This document shows, piece after piece, positions 8,209 through 17,737 of a stretch of 64,000 nt of DNA (position 1 is the stretch's first letter; every line of letters starts with the position of its first letter). Origin of the DNA: Nostoc sp. MG11 (GTDB taxonomy: Bacteria; Cyanobacteriota; Cyanobacteriia; Cyanobacteriales; Nostocaceae); assembly GCF_014904695.1 (NCBI RefSeq), contig NZ_JACXXN010000010.1, positions 159,518 through 223,517 on the forward strand. The letters are read 5' to 3'. The notes below the pieces were generated by a model. The model had not been told where the DNA came from. It searched no databases and worked only from the letters and a program-made list of their open reading frames with translations. A program made the position numbers and the translations under genes.

Positions 8209-9165
8209 CTAAGACTTACTCTTATCTGCCTCTTTCTGTGCTGCCTCGCTATATTTTCTGTAGAGCTTAGTGCGAATCTGAGCTTCTTGATAGCGGCTGT
8301 GTTTTGCTGGCACAGTGCTCATTATATCGGAAGCTTGTTGCCACCTAGCAGCTAGCTCTAACCACTGAGTTGAGGTTGTAGCTGTTTTCCCAGATGCAGA
8401 AGCTTGGTTAGCGAGTCGCACTGATGCCACAAATGGATCGTCAGATGATTCGGAAAGACTATTTTTAGTAGCACGGGGTAGTGCTTCTGCTTGAATCTCG
8501 TTAGTATTTTTTGTAGTTAAAGATTTGGAAGAGTCTAGTTGCATTAAGTTTTTCAATTTATCACCTAACTGAGCATAAACAACCCAACCAAGCAACAAGA
8601 GTGAACATAAACCGACAGCTGCTAGTGTCGCTGTTTTAGTTGAAGTTTTGTGTTTTTCTTTACTAATAAGTATTAAAGGATGAGACGATTGCGTTTTAGG
8701 TAAATTGATTTTTTTTAGTTCAGTTTGGGCATCTGTAAAATCTTTAATTAGTTGCTTTAAGATATTTGGCTGAACTAATGTAATTTCCTGTGACCAAAGC
8801 AATTGATTCTCGCGATCGCTATAAATTTCCTTCAACCAAAGTAATTGCTGTTCCCGAACAATTCGGCTGTTGATATTGACTCGGCGAATATTACGTGGTG
8901 CGATTGACTCAAGAATTTGTTGAATTTGTTCTACTAGAGGAGATTGCTCAAGTTGCTCTACTCTAGCCGCTTCACACAGAAGTTGTAAGACACCATCGGA
9001 AAAAATAGCTCTGGTTCTAACACCAGACTTAGCAAGCTTTTCATTTAATAGTTGAATAATCGCAGCAACGCTACCTTGGTGAGCTTGCCAAGCAATGTCG
9101 TTTATCCGATCTACTATTGGAGCCTTAGTGATAGCTGTTCCACCCTGACTTATTAATTGACTCAT
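8209..9165 (-). CDS. Conserved-looking membrane-anchored hypothetical protein
   Basis: A 318-residue protein with a soluble N-terminal half (about 1-165: helical, with SGVRTRAIFSDGVLQLLCEAARVEQLEQ), one membrane segment near 178-198 (TLAAVGLCSLLLLGWVVYAQL) and a C-terminal helical part ending in Lys/Glu-rich sequence (QASDIMSTVPAKHSRYQEAQIRTKLYRKYSEAA). It probably sits in the inner membrane with one pass. I do not recognise a family name; a Tyr/Gln-rich TPR-like C-terminus is possible. It is convergent with nadA and monocistronic. Confidence 0.75.
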   Translation of the reverse strand: MSQLISQGGTAITKAPIVDRINDIAWQAHQGSVAAIIQLLNEKLAKSGVRTRAIFSDGVLQLLCEAARVEQLEQSPLVEQIQQILESIAPRNIRRVNINSRIVREQQLLWLKEIYSDRENQLLWSQEITLVQPNILKQLIKDFTDAQTELKKINLPKTQSSHPLILISKEKHKTSTKTATLAAVGLCSLLLLGWVVYAQLGDKLKNLMQLDSSKSLTTKNTNEIQAEALPRATKNSLSESSDDPFVASVRLANQASASGKTATTSTQWLELAARWQQASDIMSTVPAKHSRYQEAQIRTKLYRKYSEAAQKEADKSKS

Positions 9166-9630
9166 TAATTTAGAGGCTCTATTCTACTGATATTTATCTT
9201 GTCTTCGATTTTACGAGTAAAAAGTTGAGGTTGCCAAATAAAATCATAAAAATAAAGTCTCCTTCTGAATTTGGGAAGAAAGCTTTGTCTGCGTCAGTAA
9301 GTATAACGCTCATGCTGGGGTGCTGTGCAATTGTTATTTTTGCATCTCCTTTACATCGAATCCAGCCGATGGTCTAATTGACTACCACTGTCAAATTATG
9401 CTATTGCTCTATATCCTGCGGGAATGCTGCGTGAATAAAATGCTCACAATCTCGTTAAAATGCCTAAGTCCTGTTTCTGTAGTATGGCAGAACATAAGGT
9501 ATTATTTCGATTGCAGTTTCACTGGCGATCGCAAAATTACAAGTCTATGATGCCTGTATATCACCTAAACTAACTATCGTAAAAAATTACAGCTTTTGAA
9601 AAATATGTACTTCACAAGTTTTTCTTTCTA
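9166..9630. other. Intergenic region, no gene seen
   Basis: About 465 bp upstream of the 8209-9165 gene, extending to the tRNA-Gly. A 76-codon rightward frame exists (9320-9550) but has no RBS and no protein-like pattern. A HIP1 site is near 9525. It probably carries the promoter of the leftward gene. Confidence 0.5.
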
Positions 9631-9701
9631 AGCGGGCGGCGGGAATCGAACCCGCATTAATAGCTTGGAAGGCTATAGTTTTACCACTAAACTACGCCCG
9701 C
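9631..9701 (-). tRNA. tRNA-Gly (UCC)
   Basis: The minus strand folds with acceptor GCGGGCG/CGCCCGC, a D arm (GTTTAGTGGTAAAAC), anticodon stem-loop TATAGC-CTTCCAA-GCTAT giving anticodon TCC, and T arm GCGGGTTCGATTCCCGC. It is 71 nt including a U discriminator; CCA is not encoded. Confidence 0.96.
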
Positions 9702-9758
9702 AAATTTCCAACCACATAATAATAACACAGTTTTATCTAAAATTCAAGCATCTAATTA

Positions 9759-10928
9759 TCAAGGGAGGGGTTCTATTCTGATACGTACCATCATATTGCT
9801 AGGCTTTGGATCATTTGGATCGTTATCGTATGCAGGTTCAAATTCCCAGCCTTTGAAAACTTGATCGGCAACGAAGTCTTCATAGTAACTTCTTTCATCT
9901 GCCGGCACTCCTTCATCTTCAATATCAATCTTCTCAAGTTTGCCCTTTTCAGAAATTGTTAATATCACAGTGAATTCTACAGGCTGACCAGGTTTCCTTT
10001 CAATAAACTTTACATATTCGAGTCCCTTGGGAAATGGCTCGTCGCTTATTTTGATTTTAGCTGGGTTATTATGTCTATCCCTGTCTACCTGTTGAGGTTC
10101 CCCCACCAAACTCGCTAAGAGACTTCCACTAGGAGCATTAGAGGTTTGCGAGGATGCTCCTTGGGTATCAGTTTGCTCAGCTTGTTGGCGTTGGAGTTGC
10201 TCAGCTTGTTGGCGCTGAAGTTGTTCAGCCTGCTCGCGTTGGATTTGCTCCGCCTGTTCTTGTTGAAGTCGCTCAGCTTGTTCACGTTGGAGTTGCTCCG
10301 CTTGCTGGCGTTGGAGTTGCTCCGCTTGCTGGCGTTGGAGTTGCTCAGCTTGTTGGCGTTGGAGTTGCTCAGCTTGTTGGCGTTGGAGTTGCTCAGCTTG
10401 TTGGCGTTGAAGTTGTTCAGCTTGTTGGCGTTGAAGTTGCTCAGCTTGTTGGCGTTGAAGTTGCTCAGCTTGTTGGCGTTGAAGTTGTTCAGCCTGCTGG
10501 CGTTGGCGTTGGAGTTGCTCAGCGATCGCTTTTTGATTTTTAGCAAGAGCTATTGCACTTCTATCTTGAGTACTAGGAGTAATTTTTGCTGTTAACTGAT
10601 CTTTTGGAACTACTTGCTTTGGTGAATTTGCTGCTCGTAGCTTTTGAGTTGTGGATGGTCGCCTAGGCAAGACTGGTTTTGGTTTAGAAGTAACTTTTCT
10701 TGCTCTTGGTTTTGTCTGAGAAGAAATCTCTACAACTTCAATCGGAATAGTGGCTTTGTTCTCTTGCTGCCACAAGCGGCTAAACTGAGATGAGCGGACT
10801 AGCCAGAACGCCAGCATGTGCAGAGAAACTGAACCTATAACGACAGCAATCCACAAACCTGGTGGATCGGTATGTCGCCTCCAGACCTTGGCTGGAATTG
10901 GAGTTTTGTCTGCAACCGATGGTGTCAT
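9759..10928 (-). CDS. TonB-family protein with long QLQRQQAE repeat
   Basis: About 389 residues. An N-terminal membrane segment follows a short basic stretch and contains SVSLH, matching the S-x3-H pattern in the TonB transmembrane helix that couples to ExbB/ExbD. A Pro/Lys-rich linker follows, then about 14 copies of an 8-residue QLQRQQAE repeat (coding DNA 10170-10515) that should form a long charged coil across the periplasm. A C-terminal ~90-residue TonB-like domain ends the protein (GQPVEFTVILTISEKGKLEKI ... FKGWEFEPA). The ATG at 10928 is preferred; a GTG at 10958 is also possible. No receptor or ExbBD genes are adjacent, so the energised partner is unknown. Confidence 0.75.
   Translation of the reverse strand: MTPSVADKTPIPAKVWRRHTDPPGLWIAVVIGSVSLHMLAFWLVRSSQFSRLWQQENKATIPIEVVEISSQTKPRARKVTSKPKPVLPRRPSTTQKLRAANSPKQVVPKDQLTAKITPSTQDRSAIALAKNQKAIAEQLQRQRQQAEQLQRQQAEQLQRQQAEQLQRQQAEQLQRQQAEQLQRQQAEQLQRQQAEQLQRQQAEQLQRQQAEQLQREQAERLQQEQAEQIQREQAEQLQRQQAEQLQRQQAEQTDTQGASSQTSNAPSGSLLASLVGEPQQVDRDRHNNPAKIKISDEPFPKGLEYVKFIERKPGQPVEFTVILTISEKGKLEKIDIEDEGVPADERSYYEDFVADQVFKGWEFEPAYDNDPNDPKPSNMMVRIRIEPLP
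10170..10515 (-). repeat. 24-bp tandem repeat coding QLQRQQAE
   Basis: Near-perfect 24-bp units inside the TonB-like gene. Units differ mostly by silent changes and by Glu for Gln (QREQAE) in some copies. Because the unit is a multiple of three, spurious open frames appear on both strands; these are not genes. Copy number may vary between strains. Confidence 0.9.
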
Positions 10929-10999
10929 ATTATATTTAAACTGGATATGATTTGGCACTCTTACACATTTCTAATGCTTCAAATCCAGCCTGCTGAATT

Positions 11000-13900
11000 T
11001 TAGCGATTAGCCATTAGCTCTGGTGTAACAGCAAAAGTTAGAACTGTTTCATCAACTCCTTTTAGTTCTAGCGGACTACCTTTAGTAATTTCTTCTTCCT
11101 GCAAATAATCTGCCACAGCAGCAGAAACCAGGATAGTACCGGGAACAGCAGCAGATTGCAACCTAGCAGCAATATTTACACTTGGGCCAATAGCAGTATA
11201 GTCGGCACGTTCAGCGCTACCAAACATACCTACAACAGCCGTACCTTGGTGAATACCACAGCGAAACTGTACGCTAGTAAGTTTGTCACCGTCGAATACA
11301 CCTTGCTCTCGCCAGCGCTGGTTCAACGGAGCTAGTGAGCGGTGCATTGCTCTTGCTGTATTAATGGCACGCCGCACCTGTTCATTGGGGGTTAATTCTT
11401 CTGGAGCTCCATATAAAGCTAAGATAGCATCTCCCATAAATTTATCGACAGTGCCGCCATTGTCAAATACAACCTTAGTCATAGCTTCTAAATATTCATT
11501 CAGTAACTCTGCCACTCGCCGAGATCTGAGTGTATTTGCTAGCTGCGTAAAGCCCACAATGTCACTAAACAAAACTGTAATCAAACGTGGTTCTGGGCGC
11601 AAATCTAGCGTCAGATCTCCCGCTGCGGCTTTTTGCACCAATATAGATGGCAAGAAGCGCTTGAGCACCGATTCTGTGAGATAAGTATTTAACTCCAAAA
11701 TCCGGCGTTCATTTTCCTTTAAGGCTAAAAGATTCCGAACTTCTGCTAGAAGTTCCCGGTCATTAAATGGTTTTGCTAAATAAGCATCCGCGCCATGTTC
11801 TGTGCCTTCAATGCGAGTTTCCTCATCAACTTTCGCTGTAAGCAGAATAATTGGTGTTCCTTTCAACTTCTGCTCATTGCGAATCATCCGAATCATCTCC
11901 AATCCGCTCACCAAAGGCATCATCAAGTCAGTAACAATCAAGCTGGGTAAAATTTCCTGAGATATACCATACCCTTCGTAACCGTTACGAGCTGTCTGCA
12001 CTTGATAGCCGTTGCGGCGGAGAATATCAGATACATAAGCTCGCAGATCTGGATTATCGTCTACGACCAAAATTAAGTGCTGAATCACCGAACTTCTGTA
12101 TGGCGGAAGCCGCTGTTCAGAGGTAGCAAGGCTTGGCCCGTGCTGAGCATCAGGACTGGGTAATAATTCTTTTGTAATACTTTCAATATTGTCTATTGTT
12201 GACTCTACCAGTTCTAAATCAGCTAATTCTACGCTAGCGCGGCTCGTATTTAATTCACAAGGCGTTTCCAGTATTTGCTGCACGGGTAAGTGAGCACTAC
12301 CAGTGAGCAGGCATAAGGTAAAGGTAGTACCTTGTCCATAGACTGATTCCACGGTTACTGTACCACCATGCAATTCCACCAATTCTTTAACTAAAGCCAA
12401 ACCCAAACCACTGCCTTCATAGGAGCGATTTGCGGAGCCTTCAGCTTGGCGGAAACGCTCAAATAAGTGGGGAATTTGTTCTTGAACAATGCCAATTCCA
12501 GTGTCTTGTACTTGTAATATGCAACGGTCATTTTCAGATTTTAATCTGACGCTGAGCCTGCCTCCTTCGGGTGTAAACTTCATAGCATTTGACAAAAGGT
12601 TGTAAACCACCTTGTCAAATTTTTCCATATCCAAGTACACCGTTGGACATTTAACCAACTGGGTATCGAGATGCAGTCCCTTTTTTTCGCAATAGGGGCG
12701 AAACGACTCAACAATTTGACTGACAAATTCGACTAAATCACAAGGGTGGAAACTAGGCTGCATTCTCCCTGCATCCAGGCGTTGTAGATCTAGCAATTGA
12801 TTTACTAGTCGTAGGAGGCGGCGGGAGTTACGCAGGGCGATCGCACATTGGGAGTAAGATAACCCCTCACCACTCGCCACCGCCGACTCTAAAGGCCCTT
12901 GAATCAAGGTTATGGGAGTGCGGAACTCATGGGAGATATTTTGGAAAAATTCGGTTTTTTGTTTGTCTAATTCCAACAAGCGTTCAGCTTGCTGGCGAGT
13001 CTTTTGGTATAAGCGTGACTGCTGCACAGCGATCGCCGCTTGAGCTGCTACTGCTTTCGCTAGATCAACATCAGATAAAACCCATCGACGGGCATTACTA
13101 CCTTCATGCAAGGTAATACTACCGATGCATTTACCATCAGCCAATAATGGGACAACCATTAGCGATCGTGCTGGCATTTTTAAAGGCAAATCAAAATCCT
13201 GGATTTCCAAGGATGAATGGCTCACATCAGCAATTACCACTGTTTCATGTGTCCGCAACAATTCTTGCAGGATCGGATTATCCTTAATTGGTGCTTGGTA
13301 ATTAGGTAATTGCTGACTGGAGTCGTGTTTATTGCTACTTATCTGCTTTTCCTGGACTTTTTCCAGGGAATCCTCTGAATTTTGAGAGCTGTCATACAAG
13401 CCTACACACTGGACAAACTCATCTTCCTCTGTCCACAAAGACAGGACGCAGCCATCAACTTGTAAGGCTTGTCCCAGCTGTTGTGTAATAGCTGCAAAGA
13501 TATCTTGAGGATTCAGGCTAGAGCGAATCGCGCTAGTAATCGTATTAATCAAGCTCTCTCGTTTGGCAAGGGCCCGTACTTGCTCGTAAGCATAGGCTTG
13601 AGACAACGCTAGGGCTGCTTGATCCGCTACCATCAACACCAGTTGTACCTCTTCCTCTCCCCACAAGCGAGGCTGAGAACACTGGTGTAATGCTAATACT
13701 GCCATCAGCTCTTGTTGGCAAATCAGTGGCACAACTAAACTAGAACAAATGTTAGCGGTAGCAAAAGCAGCACCACGTTGATAAGATTCGGGAGTATCGC
13801 CCTGAATACGCTCATCACCTACCACATCGTGAATCACTTGTACTTCGCGGGTTTCCCACACCGTCTGAGCTAGTAAAGAAGATGAGGAGGGTGAAGGAGA

Positions 13901-14560
13901 TGTTGCTTGTGTTCCATCTCTGTGATCTTCTCCTTCTCTCCCTGCTTCTTCCTTAAGAGCCTTTTGGTAAATGAATCCTTCATCTGCCAACTGCTCATCT
14001 TGGAAAGGACGCAACAGACAGACATCCACTTCCAACATATGACCCACTGTATCCACAATTGCCTGCAAAATTTGCCGATAGTCTAAGGCGCTGCGGATAG
14101 TGTTAGTAACGGTGTTCAACAGCGATTCTTGACGAAGTGTACGGGTAAGTTCACGAGTGCGGGCTTTAAGAACATTATGGGTATCTAAAGCTTGGCGTAC
14201 TACTGCTTTAAGTTCTTCTGCTTCCCACGGTTTCGTAACATACTTGAATACTTTACCAGCGTTGATTGCTTCCACCAGATCTTCAACATCGGTGTAGCCA
14301 GTTAAAATAATTCGAATAATATCTGGATATTGAGTCGCTGTCAGACTCAAAAATTCAGTACCGCTCATCATCGGCATTCTTTGATCGGAGATGATCACTG
14401 CGACCTCTCCCTCTTGCGAGAGCAGATCCAGCGCCGCAGGACCAGAGGTTGCCCTTAGCACCTTATAGTCGCGATAGAAAGTGCGGTAAAGCAAGTCAAG
14501 GTTGTCTGGTTCGTCATCGACAACCAAAATTTTAGGCTTACTGTTTGCTTGGGATTTCAT
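11000..14560 (-). CDS. cyaC: CyaC-type hybrid sensor kinase / adenylate cyclase
   Basis: An 1186-residue multidomain protein. In order: receiver 1 (about 8-125; ILVVDDEPDN, phospho-Asp in IISDQRMP), two GAF domains (about 145-330 and 340-520), HisKA with the phospho-His in NISHEFRTP near 543, HATPase (NLLSNAMKF, DTGIGI, GSGLGLALVKE), receiver 2 (about 826-945; VTDLMMP), and a class III nucleotidyl cyclase (about 985-1170). Cyclase metal Asp residues are in LFSDIVGFT and VDKFMGDAILALYG. Domain order and size match the CyaC of Anabaena and Arthrospira, a phosphorelay-controlled cAMP-forming enzyme. All catalytic residues I looked for are present. What the GAF domains bind is unknown. Confidence 0.93.
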   Translation of the reverse strand: MKSQANSKPKILVVDDEPDNLDLLYRTFYRDYKVLRATSGPAALDLLSQEGEVAVIISDQRMPMMSGTEFLSLTATQYPDIIRIILTGYTDVEDLVEAINAGKVFKYVTKPWEAEELKAVVRQALDTHNVLKARTRELTRTLRQESLLNTVTNTIRSALDYRQILQAIVDTVGHMLEVDVCLLRPFQDEQLADEGFIYQKALKEEAGREGEDHRDGTQATSPSPSSSSLLAQTVWETREVQVIHDVVGDERIQGDTPESYQRGAAFATANICSSLVVPLICQQELMAVLALHQCSQPRLWGEEEVQLVLMVADQAALALSQAYAYEQVRALAKRESLINTITSAIRSSLNPQDIFAAITQQLGQALQVDGCVLSLWTEEDEFVQCVGLYDSSQNSEDSLEKVQEKQISSNKHDSSQQLPNYQAPIKDNPILQELLRTHETVVIADVSHSSLEIQDFDLPLKMPARSLMVVPLLADGKCIGSITLHEGSNARRWVLSDVDLAKAVAAQAAIAVQQSRLYQKTRQQAERLLELDKQKTEFFQNISHEFRTPITLIQGPLESAVASGEGLSYSQCAIALRNSRRLLRLVNQLLDLQRLDAGRMQPSFHPCDLVEFVSQIVESFRPYCEKKGLHLDTQLVKCPTVYLDMEKFDKVVYNLLSNAMKFTPEGGRLSVRLKSENDRCILQVQDTGIGIVQEQIPHLFERFRQAEGSANRSYEGSGLGLALVKELVELHGGTVTVESVYGQGTTFTLCLLTGSAHLPVQQILETPCELNTSRASVELADLELVESTIDNIESITKELLPSPDAQHGPSLATSEQRLPPYRSSVIQHLILVVDDNPDLRAYVSDILRRNGYQVQTARNGYEGYGISQEILPSLIVTDLMMPLVSGLEMIRMIRNEQKLKGTPIILLTAKVDEETRIEGTEHGADAYLAKPFNDRELLAEVRNLLALKENERRILELNTYLTESVLKRFLPSILVQKAAAGDLTLDLRPEPRLITVLFSDIVGFTQLANTLRSRRVAELLNEYLEAMTKVVFDNGGTVDKFMGDAILALYGAPEELTPNEQVRRAINTARAMHRSLAPLNQRWREQGVFDGDKLTSVQFRCGIHQGTAVVGMFGSAERADYTAIGPSVNIAARLQSAAVPGTILVSAAVADYLQEEEITKGSPLELKGVDETVLTFAVTPELMANR

Positions 14561-15593
14561 GCACCGCTTTCCTGCAGCAACGGCAGTCGGATAAAGAATA
14601 ATCTGATCAGGTAAGGATGTTTCTGAGTCAGTCCAGAGCAGAGCATTTTGACCAATAAGGCTGTTTGGCTACATGACTGCTGAGTGTGGAAGCGTTTACT
14701 CACAGTAATTTGTCTCAAGAGCTTGTGCCGATTGCTATTCGCTCTGGTGCAGTGCAATTGATTTCATAGTCATTAGTGTTACAGAGTGGATGCTTGCTGT
14801 CCAAATTTTCTCTCACCTCCGAGAAGAAATGTCTGATACTACATACAGTGCTCAAAGCTGGTTGAAAAATCCAGATGAAGCTGCATATTAAGTTTTCCCC
14901 TCGCAGCAGTTGCACTAACACTTGCTGGTAACTTTTATTTGTGGTAGTCATGGTAGAGTCAGCAATATTACAACAATAATATTTAAAGGCAACGTATACT
15001 ATTAGACAAATACCTCTTTCCAATTTAGCAATCAAAACTATAACTAAGACAAGTGCTAGTGTCAGGAAAATTCAGGACTAGGAATAAGATAGCCTTGCAG
15101 GTTCTTTCCTTAGTGCTCATATAGCCTGTTTCTATTACTGAGTAGCATAATGGTTTTTGCGTAGCGCTAATTGCATAAAATAAGTCAGTACCGCAATCAG
15201 GAGTAGTTTGAAACAAGGGTTTGCTAGGGGTGTGCTTGCTTAATAATTTTGTAGGCAATGTTTACTAACAGGTTATACTATGTCTCTACCTGCTCAATCC
15301 AGCTACTACCACTGTCAATTATCAATTTGTTTTGTACTAAACAATTCGCTCGCTTTTCTACCCTAAAACCAGGATGCACTTGAACCTCCTGAACTAAAGA
15401 GTGTAAATTTATGAAACTGCAACTCTTAAACCTCCTTAAGGCACACAGGTTATAAAAGCCCAAGCAGAGTTTTGCACTTTGTTTGATCCACAATCAAAGG
15501 CGAATTGGCAATTTCAGGTCAGTTCAACACCTGGGCGGCTCTTGAGTTTTATCCAGGTGGAGATGGTATTTTAGGATATTTGAGAAGATTTTC
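14561..15593. other. Intergenic region of about 1 kb, no gene supported
   Basis: It lies between the divergent cyaC and the GNAT gene. Several leftward frames of 60-106 codons exist (14757-14557, 15035-14715, 15258-15025, 15493-15278), but they overlap each other, are Cys/Ser-rich and lack RBSs and protein-like patterns. It probably holds the cyaC promoter and decayed DNA. Confidence 0.5.
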
Positions 15594-16238
15594 GTGAATA
15601 AAATTAATACTAAACTAGCCTTGACATCTTGTTTTTTTCGTCCATACCACCAACAGTCAATTACATCTGTCATCAATCCAACTTCTAGCCAATTTCAAAT
15701 CCGTGCAGCAACATCTGCTGATTTGACTGGTGTTGCTCAAATCATTACTGAAAGCTTTCATTCTCAAAAGGGTATGTGGGGATGGGCTTTTCCGTTACTA
15801 CGTTTGGGTATTTATGAAGATTTAAGGCATCGCCTAGCGTTACCTACACCCAATCAAGTTTGTTTAGTTGCCGTTGATGTTACTAATGGTGAGGCTAATA
15901 ACTTAGTGGGAACTGTGGAACTCAATGTACGTTTTAGTGATTCGTGGGCCCAGGTTGGTAAGAGTTTTCCTTATCTGTCTAACTTAGCGGTTCATCCAAA
16001 ATACCGTAGGCATGGTGTAGCTTCAGAGTTACTTATTAGCTGTGAAAAAGTCTCCAAAGACTGGGGTTTTCAAGACTTATATCTCCACGTGTTGGAAAAT
16101 AATTATCAGGCAAGACAGCTTTATTTCAAGCTGGGGTATCGGACGCATAAAGTTGAATCGAATTGGAATGCATATCTTCTAAGACGATCACGTCAAATAC
16201 TATTATTCAAGCATTTGAGTACTGACTCAACTACCTGA
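15594..16238 (+). CDS. GNAT-family N-acetyltransferase
   Basis: A 214-residue protein with a GNAT fold beginning at about residue 34 (FQIRAATSADLTGVAQIITESF). The acetyl-CoA binding stretch is VHPKYRRHGVASELL, the R/Q-x-x-G-x-A-type motif A, and motif B (LYLHVLENNYQARQLYFKLGY) follows. A cytoplasmic enzyme; the acceptor cannot be read from sequence. The similarity in layout to ribosomal-protein and chloroplast-type GNATs is only suggestive. The start is GTG at 15594; an N-terminal ~33-residue extension precedes the domain, so a later start is possible. Confidence 0.88.
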   Translation: MNKINTKLALTSCFFRPYHQQSITSVINPTSSQFQIRAATSADLTGVAQIITESFHSQKGMWGWAFPLLRLGIYEDLRHRLALPTPNQVCLVAVDVTNGEANNLVGTVELNVRFSDSWAQVGKSFPYLSNLAVHPKYRRHGVASELLISCEKVSKDWGFQDLYLHVLENNYQARQLYFKLGYRTHKVESNWNAYLLRRSRQILLFKHLSTDSTT

Positions 16239-17165
16239 GTTATATTGTGGGAATTTTAAATTAGGCTATTATAATTATTTGTTTGTGAGAAAAACTATCG
16301 TAAATATTGGTAATTAGACTATAAATTTATCTAGTCAAATATACGTTCAATATTACATATAGTTTGTATGGTGGTAATTTATGTTTTCTGAAATTTAGAC
16401 AAATAGGTAGACAAGATAGACATAAAACTTATCGTATATATCGAATGGACTAGTACCCAAGTAGTATAATTATTTTTTGTTATGTTAATTCATCCTAAAT
16501 TTGTATGAATCTCTCTTTAAATAACAATAAAGGCCCTGTGTTACTGGTATTGCTTAGTCTTAACTAAACTACTTTCAAATTTTAGAAAAAACTATATATA
16601 AATACGGACTCTTTTAATAACTAGTATAGCTCAAAATTCAATACAAAACAAATTTTTAGACATCTTTGATATTTAACCGTGGAAGTTCTCTGAATTGTAC
16701 ATAGTATAGTTGGATGTAAACTTTTTAAATCATAAATAATTTGTAATAGCAAAAAAATATGATTTTGTTTATTTAGAAAACTTTGCTGTTTGTAAATGTA
16801 TGCAAGTTTCGATTTTTTTAAATTTATATTTCCATAAATAAATTAATTGATTATATTATATAATAATGGATATATCCGTAATTTCATACTTTAAAATTTG
16901 ATCTACCTCATAATAACTTTGTAATTAAGATATTCATCTTTATAAAAACTTTAAACAAAAAGTCATACAGTTGGAGACAAATATAGTTATATCTCATAAA
17001 ATATGATCACTCAATTACTGAACAACGTCTATATTTTTCCCATCTTAGTTAAATTGTCCTGCAAATTTTTGATAATAAGAAAACTCAAAAACTTGATTTG
17101 ATGTAAAATCTAGTTCTGTTTGGAAGTGCATACTACTACAAAATTCATTGAAAGTTTGAGAAAAC
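16239..17165. other. AT-rich intergenic region of 0.9 kb, no gene seen
   Basis: Strongly A/T-rich compared with neighbours, no frame above 60 codons, and no tRNA or clear hairpin. It precedes the unrecognised gene at 17166 and must hold its promoter. The base composition could mark foreign DNA or a long regulatory region. Confidence 0.5.
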
Positions 17166-17729
17166 ATGGATAGCGAAAAGCGTCGACGCTATCAAACTGC
17201 TATGTTATCAACTTACTACCCTAACACCAGTTTCCTTGACCATCTTGTCATGCCCGATGGAACTGAGCAATCACAAGGCTCGGATATCCTCACGCTTTTG
17301 CACACTGGAAAAGTTTTCATCGTCAATAGTCGTAAGCGGAATGGACTAATACTCTTTAAACGCTACCACGCGGAGTTTGCTGGACCTGGAGCGGCAGTGG
17401 GTGGGGATTACGATTGCGATTGCCACAGGGCACTGCCCATAGGCAATGTTTCTAATCAGTTTTTATTAACTCCTGAATCTAATGAGGAGCGCCAAAAGGC
17501 TTACTTGATTAGACGACAGTGGATTCGGTTAATTAAGCAAATTACAGAAAATCCGTTGCCCCAGCAGCGAGTACAGAAAATTCTTGATCAATTTGAACAA
17601 TATTTCCTACCAGAAATAGTGGCTGATTTGCCGGATGTTGCTTTTGCCCTTTTAGTGGGTGTACTGCCACAAACAGTGGAAATAGTACGCCGTTTGGGCA
17701 GCGAGGTGGATGGCAGGTTTAATTCCTGA
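17166..17729 (+). CDS. Hypothetical protein with Cys/Asp-rich motif
   Basis: A 187-residue protein that I do not recognise. It starts at ATG 17166 (GDSEKRRR-like basic N-terminus) and reads as a globular protein with a basic/aromatic core (NSRKRNGLILFKRYHAEF), a Gly-rich turn, and YDCDCHRALP near residue 82, which might bind metal. The C-terminal third is helical and hydrophobic (VADLPDVAFALLVGVLPQTVEIV). It lies 8 bp from the stop of the convergent hisC. It may be a Nostocales-specific conserved protein, but this is a guess. Confidence 0.7.
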   Translation: MDSEKRRRYQTAMLSTYYPNTSFLDHLVMPDGTEQSQGSDILTLLHTGKVFIVNSRKRNGLILFKRYHAEFAGPGAAVGGDYDCDCHRALPIGNVSNQFLLTPESNEERQKAYLIRRQWIRLIKQITENPLPQQRVQKILDQFEQYFLPEIVADLPDVAFALLVGVLPQTVEIVRRLGSEVDGRFNS

Positions 17730-17737
17730 GTGAATCG

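Noticed and set aside
10115..10595. Open frames of 129-149 codons on both strands over the TonB-like repeat
   Set aside because: They exist because the 24-bp repeat is a multiple of three; composition is monotonous and no RBS is present.
14557..15493. Several leftward frames upstream of cyaC
   Set aside because: They overlap one another and look like non-coding DNA.
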